Notes: generated by a model from the sequence alone, not told the origin. A stretch of DNA of 58,558 bases from CAVVVS01 sp963751355 (GCA_963751355.1 CAVVVS010000095.1:1-58558); one strand, 5' to 3'; shown: positions 18,097 to 27,275, numbered from the stretch's first letter. Numbers and translations are program-made.

Positions 18097-18459
18097 ATGG
18101 TTAAAGAAATAATACAAGAAGAATCTATTCAGATTGTTGATTTTATGCCGGTAGAAGTTTGCAAATTATCCAGTGCCGGAAGGGATAGAATTTGTAAAGA
18201 ATCATTTGAAACATCTAGTAAAGTTAATCAATATTGTTTCAAGAAGCAGAGCTTTCATATTAGAAAAGTCAGAAAAAGAATTGAAACACTTTTCTCTCAG
18301 CTATGCGATCAGTTTATGATAAGAAGAAATTTTGCTAAATCTTTTAATGGACTTAAAAGTAGAATACTTTGTAAAATTACAGCTTTTACTATCTTACAAT
18401 TTATAAACAAATTTTTAACTAACCGAAATCTTAATAATATTAAATATGCTCTCTATTAA
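18097..18459 (+). pseudogene. IS982-family transposase remnant
   Basis: An open frame of 120 codons that is a collapsed IS982-family transposase of the Bacteroidetes type. The N-terminal portion SIQIVDFMPVEVCKL-x6-RICKE matches the central catalytic-Asp region; it then jumps after QYCF directly to the C-terminal block RKVRKRIETLFSQLCDQ with the catalytic glutamate, followed by FMIRRNFAKSFNGLKSRIL. The family's N-terminal half and roughly 75 residues between the second catalytic Asp region and the C-terminal block are missing, so it cannot be active. No terminal inverted repeats were found. The surrounding duplicated lipoprotein genes may be a trace of past rearrangement here. Confidence 0.82.
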
Positions 18460-18638
18460 TTCACACAACGGATTAAAAGATCAATATTGAAACGCCCTAA
18501 TAAAAATTTGTAAGGAGAGTTCAAAATTAGTTCTTAACAATTGTTTTGAACTATCTTCGGAATTAAATGAGATGAAATAAAATACTGCTAGTGAATAAAA
18601 TTGTACTAAAAACTCATTATAACCCAGGATAAAATACT

Positions 18639-20795
18639 ATGAAAAAAATGTATCTTATTGTTTTCGTTTTTATAATTAGTTTACCCTTTGCGGGTGAAGT
18701 TCATGCTCAGTGGATCAATAATGGACCTTACAACGGTTGGGTTACCAGTTTTGCCATAAACTCAAACGGAGCCAGGGGTACTAATATCTTTGCAGCAACC
18801 GGCAACGACGTATATTTATCGACGGACAACGGAGCAAACTGGGCTGCAGAAAGCAATGGTCTGCCTAATCATACTTCAATCACTTATCTATCAACCTTAG
18901 ATAAAAACATTTTTGCCGGAACCAGTAATAAAGGAGTATTTGTATCAACAGACAATGGCGCAAGTTGGACAGCAGCTAATAACGGCTTGCCGAAAAATTC
19001 AGGTGTGTTTGCCTTTGCCATCTCTGGCACTAATATATTTGCCTCCGTTAATGACAGTGTCTTTATATCAAACGACAACGGTACGAGTTGGACAGCAGCC
19101 GATAAAGGTTTGCCGACGACAGATAATGTCGCCGCGTTTGGAGTTTCAGGTACCGATATTTTTGCTGCGACCGGTAACAGCGGTATTTATTTATCGACAA
19201 ACAACGGTACAAACTGGACTTTAGTAGACAGTAGCTTACCCTCTAAATCCCAGCTTTCTACTTTTACTGCTGCAGATACAATTCTCTATGCTGCAGATTA
19301 CAACAGCAATATCTTTCGTTCCACCGATAAAGGTAAAACCTGGACGTATGCCGATAATGGTTTAGAAGGTTTAAATTATCAATATAATATCCAGGCTTTT
19401 GCAGTCTCAGGTTCGAACGTCTTTGCAGCAACCAACGGCGGAGGTATCCTTTTATCAACCGACAATGCCGAAAGCTGGACTATCGTAAATAACGGCTTAA
19501 GGGATTTGGACGTCAATGCTTTGGGTGCCTCGGGTTCGAATATCTTTGCTTCAAGTGAATCCGGTGTTTACTTAACAACCAACAATGGTAATAACTGGAC
19601 TACAGTAAATAACGGATTTACGAATCTATTCGTGAGTGATCTTGCCGTTAAAGGTAGTGATATTTTTGTTGCGGGCGATTTTCATGTTTATCGATCTACT
19701 GATGAAGGAGCAAACTGGGCTACGGTTGACAGCGGTTTGTCTGCAAATATTACAGTAAATACATTTGCGTTTAAAGACAACAAAATTTTTGCCGGAGCCT
19801 TTTTTAATGGTGTTTTTGTATCAACCGATAACGGTACAAGCTGGGCAGCCGCAGCAGATAACGGCTTGCCGGCTTTTAGCCGTATAAATGTCCTCGATGT
19901 CTCTGGTACTAATGTAATTGCCGGAACGAACACTCATGGTGTTTTCCTATCAACAGATGATGGAGAAAACTGGGCAGCAGTAGACAGCGGTTTGGGCTTG
20001 TCATTTGATGGTATAACAAGTATCGGAAATTGGGGTAATAATGTCTCAGTCACAACAGACCTTGACGGTACCTATCTATCGACCGACAATGGGAGAAGCT
20101 GGGCAAAAGTAGACACCGGAATATTAGCGAACTTGGGCATGTATGCGTCCTCGGGCACAAATGTAATAGCATCTAACGGCAGTAATATCTACTTGTCGAC
20201 CGATGACGGTGCAAACTGGAGCAACATTGACGGCGACTTGCCGTTAAATTCTGCAGACTACATTGCGTACACCTCCGCTTCGAAAAACAATTTCTTTGCC
20301 TTATTGCACTATAACAGCGGCATAGATAGTGTCTTTTTATCAACAAACAAAGGCAAAAACTGGATCGCAGTTAATGCTAACGGATTACCGCAAATTAATG
20401 ATAATATTAATGCTTTTGCTGTTTCTGACTCAGGTATCTTTGCCGGAACCGATGGCGACGGTATTTGGCAGAGACCGCTGTCGCAAATAATTACTTCCGT
20501 GCAAACTATACCTAATGAAATACCTACGGCATTCAGGTTAGCCCAGAATTACCCTAACCCGTTCAATCCCTCTACAATAATAGATTACTCAATCCCAAAA
20601 TCCGGTATAGTAGCACTAAAAGTTTATAATATTATGGGTAAATTGGTAAAAACATTAGTAAACGGGTATGAAGATCAAGGAAAACATAAAGTAGTATTTG
20701 ACGCAAATAAATTTGGAATGGCAAGCGGAGTATATTTCTACCGATTGAAGGTGAATAATTTTGTGAAGACAAAAAAAATGGTACTTCTAAAGTGA
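18639..20795 (+). CDS. Secreted beta-propeller (sialidase-like repeat) protein with C-terminal sorting domain
   Basis: A 718-residue secreted protein: signal peptide (LIVFVFIISLPFAGEVHAQ), then 13 repeats of about 42-44 residues, each with the core S-T-D/N-N-G-x-x-W (BNR/Asp-box-like, as in YCF48 and Vps10 propellers) followed by a D/N-x-G-L-P turn, over about residues 40-610. The last 85 residues are a secretion tail: LAQNYPNPFNPSTIIDYSIP, then VYNIMGKLVKTLVNG and SGVYFYRLKVNN, ending KTKKMVLLK. Tails like this direct cargo to type IX secretion in Bacteroidota. No catalytic residues of sialidases are evident, so a binding or structural surface role is more likely. Stand-alone gene. Confidence 0.9.
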   Translation: MKKMYLIVFVFIISLPFAGEVHAQWINNGPYNGWVTSFAINSNGARGTNIFAATGNDVYLSTDNGANWAAESNGLPNHTSITYLSTLDKNIFAGTSNKGVFVSTDNGASWTAANNGLPKNSGVFAFAISGTNIFASVNDSVFISNDNGTSWTAADKGLPTTDNVAAFGVSGTDIFAATGNSGIYLSTNNGTNWTLVDSSLPSKSQLSTFTAADTILYAADYNSNIFRSTDKGKTWTYADNGLEGLNYQYNIQAFAVSGSNVFAATNGGGILLSTDNAESWTIVNNGLRDLDVNALGASGSNIFASSESGVYLTTNNGNNWTTVNNGFTNLFVSDLAVKGSDIFVAGDFHVYRSTDEGANWATVDSGLSANITVNTFAFKDNKIFAGAFFNGVFVSTDNGTSWAAAADNGLPAFSRINVLDVSGTNVIAGTNTHGVFLSTDDGENWAAVDSGLGLSFDGITSIGNWGNNVSVTTDLDGTYLSTDNGRSWAKVDTGILANLGMYASSGTNVIASNGSNIYLSTDDGANWSNIDGDLPLNSADYIAYTSASKNNFFALLHYNSGIDSVFLSTNKGKNWIAVNANGLPQINDNINAFAVSDSGIFAGTDGDGIWQRPLSQIITSVQTIPNEIPTAFRLAQNYPNPFNPSTIIDYSIPKSGIVALKVYNIMGKLVKTLVNGYEDQGKHKVVFDANKFGMASGVYFYRLKVNNFVKTKKMVLLK

Positions 20796-20801
20796 AAAAA
20801 A

Positions 20802-20877
20802 GTACCTGTCTGCTGATGCCTTTTAATAAAATTAAAAATATTATGATACTTGTATTAAATTTAATATCAGCAGGTAC
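20802..20877. repeat. Long-range interrupted inverted repeat
   Basis: GTACC (20802-20806) and TGCTGAT (20811-20817) are complementary to GGTAC (20873-20877) and ATCAGCA (20866-20872), giving 12 paired bases with a 4-base bulge and a loop of about 48 bases, starting seven bases after the propeller gene's stop codon. It may be a 3' mRNA structure or the remains of a small mobile element. Confidence 0.45.
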
Positions 20878-20957
20878 CGGGTAAGTTTATATCGGGTGAA
20901 TATTTTAAATAAGAAAATGATAGAATTTTAAACGGTATTAAAAAATATTTTTGCTTT

Positions 20958-20995
20958 TGAATGGTGATGGGTTGAACTCATCACCATTCATTTCT
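20958..20995 (+). terminator. Hairpin terminator downstream of beta-propeller gene
   Basis: TGAATGGTGATG (20958-20969) pairs perfectly with CATCACCATTCA (20979-20990) around a 9-base loop, followed by TTTCTGCTTT. The 12-bp stem with a T-rich tail fits an intrinsic terminator, though it lies 160 bases past the stop codon. Confidence 0.7.
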
Positions 20996-21320
20996 GCTTT
21001 ATTGTTACGCACGTAATTTTTAATTGTTAAAAACAGGGGAAGTGGGGCTAAATTTCTCTAGCAAATCGAATTATTATTTTTCTTTTAGCCTTTATTTACT
21101 ACTTAAAAAATCTTGAACGCAAGTGATTTTTTTAAAAATGAACCTTGACAATAATTTGTCGTATAATATAATTATTGTGTCTTTTGCAGCAATCATATTC
21201 TAAAGTCAATTCGTTAGATATCCTTTAAGTTTACTATTTAAAGGTAAATCATTATCTTGGATTGGGATTAGCTTTTCAAGCAGATAATTTTTTTAACTTT
21301 AATAAAATATATGTGACTTT

Positions 21321-21815
21321 ATGAAACCAACAAAATATCTATTGCCATTGATAACAATTATAATAACCGGAATAATAGGATGCTCTTCCGGTAAAGATGC
21401 ATCGAACAAATCTGATAAACCGGATGCTAGTGATCTAAATATCGGACTAGAACGAATTCCACCCGGTGTAGTCCGTATACGCGGAACTATTGTTGACATT
21501 GACACTTCACGTAAATCATCGGTCGATAACAGTCCTTGCGGCAAGCAGCCATGCTGGGCAAAAGTAAGGATCGATTCCATCTTGGGCTACGGAGCAGGCG
21601 CCCCTGTGGTTTCAAGGTATGAAACAGTTTCCGTTAATTTTGTATTTACTTTAGGACCTACCACAAAAGAGTTGTTCCCCAATCTTGATAACAGATTACC
21701 CGGACTTCCAACCGGCTCATCTTTCCAGGCAGATCTACGTATTTTGTCAGATAAAATTATTAATAATAAACAAAGTATTAAGGAATACCGAATAAGTTCA
21801 TACGAGAAGTTTTAA
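21321..21815 (+). CDS. Lipoprotein of unknown function, copy 2
   Basis: A 164-residue paralog of the gene at 17523, same length, roughly 65% identical by eye. Lipobox TGIIGC then SSGK. It shares RIPPGVVRIR, SILGYGAGAPVVS, LGPTTKELFPNL and LPGLPTGSSFQADLRI. Unlike copy 1 it has an extra cysteine (NSPCGKQPCW versus NSPYSKQPCW), so copy 2 could form a disulphide that copy 1 lacks. Function unknown; stand-alone gene with its own upstream region. Confidence 0.83.
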   Translation: MKPTKYLLPLITIIITGIIGCSSGKDASNKSDKPDASDLNIGLERIPPGVVRIRGTIVDIDTSRKSSVDNSPCGKQPCWAKVRIDSILGYGAGAPVVSRYETVSVNFVFTLGPTTKELFPNLDNRLPGLPTGSSFQADLRILSDKIINNKQSIKEYRISSYEKF

Positions 21816-22153
21816 TAGTTTCCGCATTACGTAATTTGTATTACGAAGGAGTGAATGGTAACTATTAATTATACACATTTATTACTAATAGTTTAATCCT
21901 ATTTTGAGTAAAATTAGGATACAAAATCAAGAAAGTGAAATAAAATTAAAAAATGCCGCAATCAAAGGGCTTTATATATAGAACAATTAAAATCATTTTC
22001 CCTCAATATAATATTGTCCTCCCCCTAAATGGTTAAGCATTTAATTAGGGAGCAGGTTGAAGTCGAAGGTAAGCGGGATTCTCAGTAATCGAATATTCGT
22101 AAATGATTTTTTTGGGAAAAACTTTTATAATATTCGACAGGGTTAATAAAAAA
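21816..22153. other. Intergenic region between convergent genes
   Basis: A 338-base AT-rich gap between the lipoprotein and the minus-strand STAS gene. A weak imperfect hairpin (CCTAAATG near 22024 against CATTTAATTAGG near 22039) is the only structure seen; no gene. Confidence 0.4.
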
Positions 22154-22489
22154 TTAAAAACTTTTTACTGCTTCATCGATTGAACTATATGTATCAAAAA
22201 TACTATTTAATTTTGTAATGGATAGTACGCCTGTAACCTTGTCGGATAGATTAGCTAATTTTAATTCCCCACCCGCATTTTTCATCGTTGTATAGCCGCT
22301 AATCAAAATACCTATCCCTGAGCTATTAACAAACTTTACATTGCTGAGGTCAACCACCACATGCTTTTTATTTCTCTTCAGGTAATCGTGAAGTCTTTCA
22401 CTTATATCGGCAGCTTCGGGACCGCCTACCAGGTCTCCTTTTATTTCAACTATTACAGCATCGTATTTTTCATGCTCTTTAATTTTCAT
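22154..22489 (-). CDS. STAS-domain protein (anti-sigma factor antagonist family)
   Basis: A 111-residue single STAS domain of the SpoIIAA/RsbV type: YDAVIVEIKGDLVGGPEAAD, then VVVDLSNVKFVNSSGIGILI, where the serine pair before GIG is the usual phosphorylation site. Such proteins bind an anti-sigma kinase and release a sigma factor when dephosphorylated, or act in other partner-switching systems. No kinase, phosphatase or sigma gene is adjacent, so the partner is unknown. A strong GGGGGAT ribosome-binding site precedes the ATG. Confidence 0.9.
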   Translation of the reverse strand: MKIKEHEKYDAVIVEIKGDLVGGPEAADISERLHDYLKRNKKHVVVDLSNVKFVNSSGIGILISGYTTMKNAGGELKLANLSDKVTGVLSITKLNSIFDTYSSIDEAVKSF

Positions 22490-23186
22490 ATATCCCCCAT
22501 AATTTAATTTAATATTTCTTTTGAACTGAGGATCAGCTTTCGCCGGGAAGCGTATGTTACGCTAGCAGCGATATTGCACAGCAGATTATTTTATGACAAT
22601 AAGCTTTATTTCTTTTTTAGAAGATAATTAAGAGCAACCGTATACTTAACAAAGTAAAAACATTTCCCTGCAAAAGCAACAAAAATGTATCTTAAGTTAT
22701 CTGCCTAATTTTTAAAGGAATGAAAAGTAATAGTAAATGGTGAACGGTTGTTTCTGTAAGACCGGAAAATAAGTCGTTGGGGCATAATAATTTATAAAAA
22801 TGTTATAAAAAGTTCTTGACATAATAAGAATTATATGCTAACTTTTTATAAGAAATATAATAAGTAAATTTCATAATTCCTCAGAAAAAAGAAATTATTA
22901 TAAAAAATATAATATACGCCTTTCATTATTGTAAATAAATTTATTTAACAAAATGGGGAGAACCATATGACATGAATATTTACTCTTACCGGAACTAATC
23001 AAATTAAATCTGAACCGGTTCCATATAATAATAACATTGCATCTTCTATATTGATTTCCCTTTTATTGGTGAGCAAAAGGGGAACGCGACTGTCTATACG
23101 ACGATGTTAAAACTTACCCGATCGATTTTCCTAAAACTATTGTGCGTGTTCAAAATATTAAAACAAAATTTATAAAGGAGACAGAA
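22490..23186. other. Long leader region upstream of the glycan-utilisation locus
   Basis: A 697-base divergent gap between the STAS gene and the first secreted CBM protein. It contains a TTGACA at 22816-22821 without a well-placed -10 element, a small hairpin AGCGTA/TACGCT at 22549-22563, and the larger hairpin at 23055-23084 listed separately. No reading frame of note. Promoters for both neighbours should lie here. Confidence 0.5.
23055..23084 (+). promoter_or_regulatory. Hairpin in the leader of the first CBM protein gene
   Basis: TTTCCCTTTT (23055-23064) pairs with AAAAGGGGAA (23075-23084), ten pairs including one G-T, around a 10-base loop, about 100 bases before the start codon. No T-run follows, so it is not a simple terminator. 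It could shape the mRNA leader or be a binding site; no known riboswitch class was recognised. Confidence 0.35.
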
Positions 23187-24971
23187 ATGAAAAAACTATT
23201 TTCTTACCATGTTCTTCTAATTATCTTGTCGATTTTTCTAATACAGTCATCGATTATCTTTTCCCAGAATGTCGCTATCGGGGATTTTGATAATTATGTT
23301 AATACCGACAGCATGAGTGCACACTGGAAGATATTCGGATTTTCTTCTTTGGATAAAGCGCTTCATATCGATTCTATTAATACACCGATCGGTACACGTT
23401 ACTTTGAATATATTTACAGCGGAAATTCACAAACAACCTGGGGTGGAGCAATAGAGAGGACCGATTTGACTTCAAATCCGTTGGATTTGTCCACTGCTAA
23501 CGGAGGTGTAAGATTTTATTTGAAAGGTGACGGGACAACGAACAAAATTTATGTACGTTTTTCCAACGGTACAAGCAACTGGGCTTCGAATTTTATTTCA
23601 CTTTCCGATACCAATTGGCATACGGTTACAATTCCTTTTGTTGTTGATACTGCAAACGGTTTTACTAACGGAACAAAAACTTTAGCCGATTTTCAAACAG
23701 ACTTAGCAAACATTACGGATTTTAGAATTTATGTGGATCATCCTGTAATAGACAATATTTCTTACACGATCGGAATCAATGCTATTTATGCCGTAAAAAA
23801 TCTTGCTCCCGGCGGTATAGTTATAGATGATTTCGAAGATTATAACACGACGTCTGAAGTTAACGGTATTTGGCAGTTTTTCGGTTATTCTACAGCCGAT
23901 TATAATTTAAGAAAAGATCCAATGAATTCACCGGTCGGTTTTAAATATTTAGATTATAAATACAGACCAGGCAGCACTACTACCTGGGGAAGTGCTTTCA
24001 GGTTAAGAGCAATGACCCCTACTGATATGTCCGGTGTACAATCTGGTATCGAGTTTTATATGAAGGGTGACGGAACGGATAATCACATTTATTTCCGGCT
24101 TGATAACGGGAACGATATGTGGGCTTCGTATTTTATTCCCTTGAAAGATACTATCTGGCATCTTGTTAAAATCGGATTCACACCGGATACCGTGATGGGA
24201 TTCCGCTATGTAGGAAATGATCCAAACAACGGACCTGATTTTACTTTACCACCCGGAACAACTGCAGAATTATTAAATTTTCTGACGAATATTACCGGCT
24301 TAAGAGTTGTAATTGATAATCCTGTGAAAGACGACGTTCTGCGCGATTTGAATTTCGATTCATTTTATGCAGTCGATGTTTACTCCGATGGTACAGTATT
24401 ACCTGTTGAATTAACTTCATTCACCGCACTTGCAAAAGGCGAGATGGTTCAGCTTCAATGGACAACTGCAACCGAAACTAATAACAGAGGATTCGAAGTT
24501 CAAAGAAGAATAAGTAGCGGTACTTCCGGCTGGCAGACAATAGGATTTGTAAACGGTAACGGTACGGTTACTAAATCAATAACATATTCATATAGTGATA
24601 ATATCAGCGATGTTAAAGCTTCAACAATTACTTATAGACTCAGACAAATAGATTTCAACGGTTCATCAAGTTTCAGTAATGAAGTTAATGTTAGCAGATC
24701 CGTCGTTTACAAATATGAACTTTCTCAAAATTATCCTAATCCCTTCAACCCTTCAACTACTATTAAATATAGTGTTGCCAAACCGGGATTAGTTACTTTA
24801 AAAGTGTTTGATGTCCTCGGCAGAGAAGTTACGTCTCTCGTAAATGAAGTAAAAGCTGCCGGTAATTATGAAATTAATTTCAATGCTCAAAAACTAAGCA
24901 GCGGTATTTATTTCTATACACTTCATTCAAGTGACTTTTCACAAACTAAAAAATTCGTCTTATTGAAGTAA
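23187..24971 (+). CDS. Secreted protein with two CBM11-like domains and C-terminal sorting domain
   Basis: A 594-residue secreted protein. Start ATG at 23187 is chosen because AAAGGAG precedes it and a signal peptide follows directly (LLIILSIFLIQSSIIFSQ); an upstream GTG frame at 23142 lacks both. Two homologous domains of about 190 residues (starting DFDNYVNTDS and DFEDYNTTSE) each contain TTWGxA, a GVRFYLKGDGT-like strand and a WHTVTIPF-like strand, resembling CBM11/CIA30-type beta-sandwich carbohydrate-binding domains. An Fn3-like segment (VELTSFTALAKGEMVQLQWTTATETNN) follows, then the sorting tail LSQNYPNPFNPSTTIKYS to KKFVLLK. No catalytic domain is visible. It likely binds glycan at the cell surface or outside; that is inference. 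Confidence 0.87.
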   Translation: MKKLFSYHVLLIILSIFLIQSSIIFSQNVAIGDFDNYVNTDSMSAHWKIFGFSSLDKALHIDSINTPIGTRYFEYIYSGNSQTTWGGAIERTDLTSNPLDLSTANGGVRFYLKGDGTTNKIYVRFSNGTSNWASNFISLSDTNWHTVTIPFVVDTANGFTNGTKTLADFQTDLANITDFRIYVDHPVIDNISYTIGINAIYAVKNLAPGGIVIDDFEDYNTTSEVNGIWQFFGYSTADYNLRKDPMNSPVGFKYLDYKYRPGSTTTWGSAFRLRAMTPTDMSGVQSGIEFYMKGDGTDNHIYFRLDNGNDMWASYFIPLKDTIWHLVKIGFTPDTVMGFRYVGNDPNNGPDFTLPPGTTAELLNFLTNITGLRVVIDNPVKDDVLRDLNFDSFYAVDVYSDGTVLPVELTSFTALAKGEMVQLQWTTATETNNRGFEVQRRISSGTSGWQTIGFVNGNGTVTKSITYSYSDNISDVKASTITYRLRQIDFNGSSSFSNEVNVSRSVVYKYELSQNYPNPFNPSTTIKYSVAKPGLVTLKVFDVLGREVTSLVNEVKAAGNYEINFNAQKLSSGIYFYTLHSSDFSQTKKFVLLK

Positions 24972-24982
24972 GTCAAATTTAG

Positions 24983-25025
24983 TGAGGATGTGTTTTGAAA
25001 TTTCAAATCACATCCTCATAGTTTT
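24983..25025 (+). terminator. Terminator hairpin after first CBM protein gene
   Basis: An 18-bp near-perfect inverted repeat starts 11 bases after the stop: TGAGGATGTG (24983-24992) pairs with CACATCCTCA (25009-25018), and the inner TTTGAAA/TTTCAAA continues the stem with one mismatch. TAGTTTTAG follows. Likely ends or attenuates the transcript before the second CBM gene. Confidence 0.75.
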
Positions 25026-25119
25026 AGTATGGTTAATCTGATTGTATTCTCTTCACAAACGGGGGAGCACAATTGTAAATTGAAAATGAAAAGATATTAT
25101 TCATATCAAAGGAGATAAA

Positions 25120-27201
25120 ATGAGACATGATAAATTTGGCGGCTTTATATTAGTATTATCGTCTCTGCTATTATTTTTTAGTTATTCGGTATTCGCACAA
25201 AATATTATGATCGATAATTTCGAAAGTTATGCAAATAATGACAGCCTAAGTACAAACTGGAAAGAATTCGGATTTTCTTCTTTAGATTTTGGAATCGATT
25301 CGGTAAATGCTCCAATAGGCAACAGATATCTTAATTATGTATACAGCGGCAATAGTCAAACCACCTGGGGAGGAGCAATTGAAAAAACAGACCTGGCTAC
25401 AAATCCTATCGATCTTTCATCAACAGAAGGCGGTCTTCAATTTTATTTGAAAGGAGATGGAACGGATAACATGATATACGTTCGTCTTTCCAACGGAACA
25501 TCCAATTGGTCTTCGAATAAAATTTCTGTATCAGATACAAACTGGCATGCTGTTTATATTCCTTATATCGCAGATACTATTAACGGGTTTTCTAACGGAA
25601 ATCTTACGACAACAGATTTGATGAATGATTTGAAAAATGTAACGGATTTTAGAATATATATTGATCATCCAAAAATTGATAATACTCCCTATACAATTTC
25701 TTTCGATGAAATTTATTCGGTTAAACATCTACCGCCTCAGAATTCTATTATGCTTGAGGATTGGGAGACATATAAAAACAGAGACGCACTAAACATCGCA
25801 TGGCAATTCTTCGGTTATTCAACTCAGGATTTTACGGTACTTTCAGATCCATTGAATGCTCAAAGCGGTTTCAGGTATATTGATTATGTCTATGTCGGTG
25901 ATAATCAGACGACATGGGGCGGCGCTATGAGAACAAGAAATTTAACCCCGATAGATATTTCCGGTAAAAAGGGTGTACAGTTTTATTTGAGAGGGGATGG
26001 ATCACCTAATAATTTTTCATTTCGTTTTTATAACGGCAACGAAATGTGGACTTCTTACAATATGCCCTTAAGTGATACTACATGGCATTTGATTACTATT
26101 CCTTTTAAAGTAGATACTATAAAAGGATTTCGTTATTTGGGAAATAATCCGGATAACCCGGTTATAGGTCCGGATATAGGAACAAACGAAATGTTGATGA
26201 CTGACTTAGCAAATGTAACTCAACTTCGCTTTTATGTTCGCAGCCCTGTAATTGATTTTGTTCATTATACACTTTATGTAGACGGATTATATGCTGTTGA
26301 TGAATTTCCTCCGCTGCCGCCCGTTCCGGTAGATAATTTTGAAACATACTCTAACTCAAGTGATCTTAATACTACCTGGCAACAATTCGGTGATGCGAGT
26401 GTTTCGTTGACACTTACAACAAATCAAGATTCGGTTGCTCAGGGAAGTAAAGCTGCGGTGATTACGTACAAAGGTGCTCTAGGCACACAATACACATTAA
26501 TAAGAAAAAATAACATTATTCCCGGTTTAAATTTTTCCGATTTAACCGGCGGAATGCAATTCTGGTTAAAGGGAGACGGAAGCGATAACAACATTAATAT
26601 CCGTTTGTTCAGCGGGAATGAAATGTGGGCTTCGAACCCTATTTCTTTAAAATCAACCTCTTGGCATCATATCGGTATTCCGTTTGTTGTCGATTCCGTA
26701 AACGGATTCCGGTATCTCGGTAACGATCCGCAAAATCCGATGTGGTCAAGTGATCTCGGTACTGATCAACAGTTGAAGGGCGATCTTGCTAATGTTGATC
26801 AAATATTTTTCGAAATCAGAAATCCGGCACAAAATAATACTACATATTCTATAGTTCTGGATAACATAGAAGGTGTGGATAAATTTTCCGGAGATGTTGT
26901 CACTTCTGTTGATTCAAAAGAATATTCCGTCGCACCTAAGCAATACTACTTAAGTCAAAATTATCCTAATCCTTTCAACCCTACTACTGTGATTAGATAT
27001 GAATTACCTAACAGCGAATTAGTTTCACTAAAGGTTTACAATTTACTTGGGCAAAGGATTGCTGAATTGGTAAACGAAAAACAAAGTACGGGGATGCATG
27101 AAGTAACTTTTGATGCTTCCAACTTATCAAGCGGCGTATATTTTTATTCGATAAAAGCAGGAACTTTTATTTCTACAAAAAAGATGTTGTTGATTAAATA
27201 A
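25120..27201 (+). CDS. Secreted protein with three CBM11-like domains and C-terminal sorting domain
   Basis: A 693-residue paralog of the preceding gene product with one more domain. Signal peptide: LVLSSLLLFFSYSVFAQ. Three beta-sandwich units start at about residues 29, 208 and 406 (DNFESYANND, EDWETYKNRD, DNFETYSNSS), each with a GGLQFYLKGDGT-type strand and a WHAVYIPY-type strand; the first two contain TTWGGA. The Fn3-like segment of the first protein is absent. The sorting tail LSQNYPNPFNPTTVIRYE ends KKMLLIK. GGAG ribosome-binding site. No catalytic residues recognised. The adjoining TonB-dependent receptor suggests that this pair captures glycan for uptake. Confidence 0.87.
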   Translation: MRHDKFGGFILVLSSLLLFFSYSVFAQNIMIDNFESYANNDSLSTNWKEFGFSSLDFGIDSVNAPIGNRYLNYVYSGNSQTTWGGAIEKTDLATNPIDLSSTEGGLQFYLKGDGTDNMIYVRLSNGTSNWSSNKISVSDTNWHAVYIPYIADTINGFSNGNLTTTDLMNDLKNVTDFRIYIDHPKIDNTPYTISFDEIYSVKHLPPQNSIMLEDWETYKNRDALNIAWQFFGYSTQDFTVLSDPLNAQSGFRYIDYVYVGDNQTTWGGAMRTRNLTPIDISGKKGVQFYLRGDGSPNNFSFRFYNGNEMWTSYNMPLSDTTWHLITIPFKVDTIKGFRYLGNNPDNPVIGPDIGTNEMLMTDLANVTQLRFYVRSPVIDFVHYTLYVDGLYAVDEFPPLPPVPVDNFETYSNSSDLNTTWQQFGDASVSLTLTTNQDSVAQGSKAAVITYKGALGTQYTLIRKNNIIPGLNFSDLTGGMQFWLKGDGSDNNINIRLFSGNEMWASNPISLKSTSWHHIGIPFVVDSVNGFRYLGNDPQNPMWSSDLGTDQQLKGDLANVDQIFFEIRNPAQNNTTYSIVLDNIEGVDKFSGDVVTSVDSKEYSVAPKQYYLSQNYPNPFNPTTVIRYELPNSELVSLKVYNLLGQRIAELVNEKQSTGMHEVTFDASNLSSGVYFYSIKAGTFISTKKMLLIK

Positions 27202-27213
27202 TTTTATAGATAC

Positions 27214-27256
27214 AGTTGAGACTCACTTGAAGCTGTAAGAAAAGTGAGTCTCAACT
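27214..27256 (+). terminator. Strong hairpin between second CBM gene and TonB receptor gene
   Basis: AGTTGAGACTCACTT (27214-27228) pairs perfectly with AAGTGAGTCTCAACT (27242-27256), a 15-bp stem with a 13-base loop, 12 bases after the stop codon and 19 bases before the next start. There is no T-run, so it may act as a partial terminator or as an mRNA stabiliser setting the ratio of binding protein to receptor. Confidence 0.65.
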
Positions 27257-27275
27257 CATATAAAAGGATCTGATT

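Larger units (their letters stand above)
20796..21320. other. Intergenic region downstream of the beta-propeller gene
   Basis: A 525-base gap without credible reading frames. It contains a long-range interrupted inverted repeat near its left end and a strong hairpin at 20958-20990 (listed separately); the remainder is AT-rich and presumably holds the promoter of the lipoprotein gene at 21321. Confidence 0.6.

Noticed and set aside
18097..18459. Intact small regulatory protein
   Set aside because: Both ends match separated parts of an IS982 transposase, so it is an internally deleted remnant.
18639..20795. Regular DNA repeats suggesting a CRISPR or satellite array
   Set aside because: The repeats are in frame, about 126-132 bases long, diverged at DNA level, and encode Asp-box propeller repeats in one open gene.
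22816..22844. TTGACA box as a sigma-70 type promoter
   Set aside because: No -10 hexamer at proper spacing (TAACTT at 17 bases is poor), and promoters in the Bacteroidetes/Chlorobi group often differ from this consensus.
23142..23186. Upstream GTG start for the first CBM protein
   Set aside because: It would put 15 residues ahead of a normal signal peptide, and the AAAGGAG ribosome-binding site points to the ATG at 23187.
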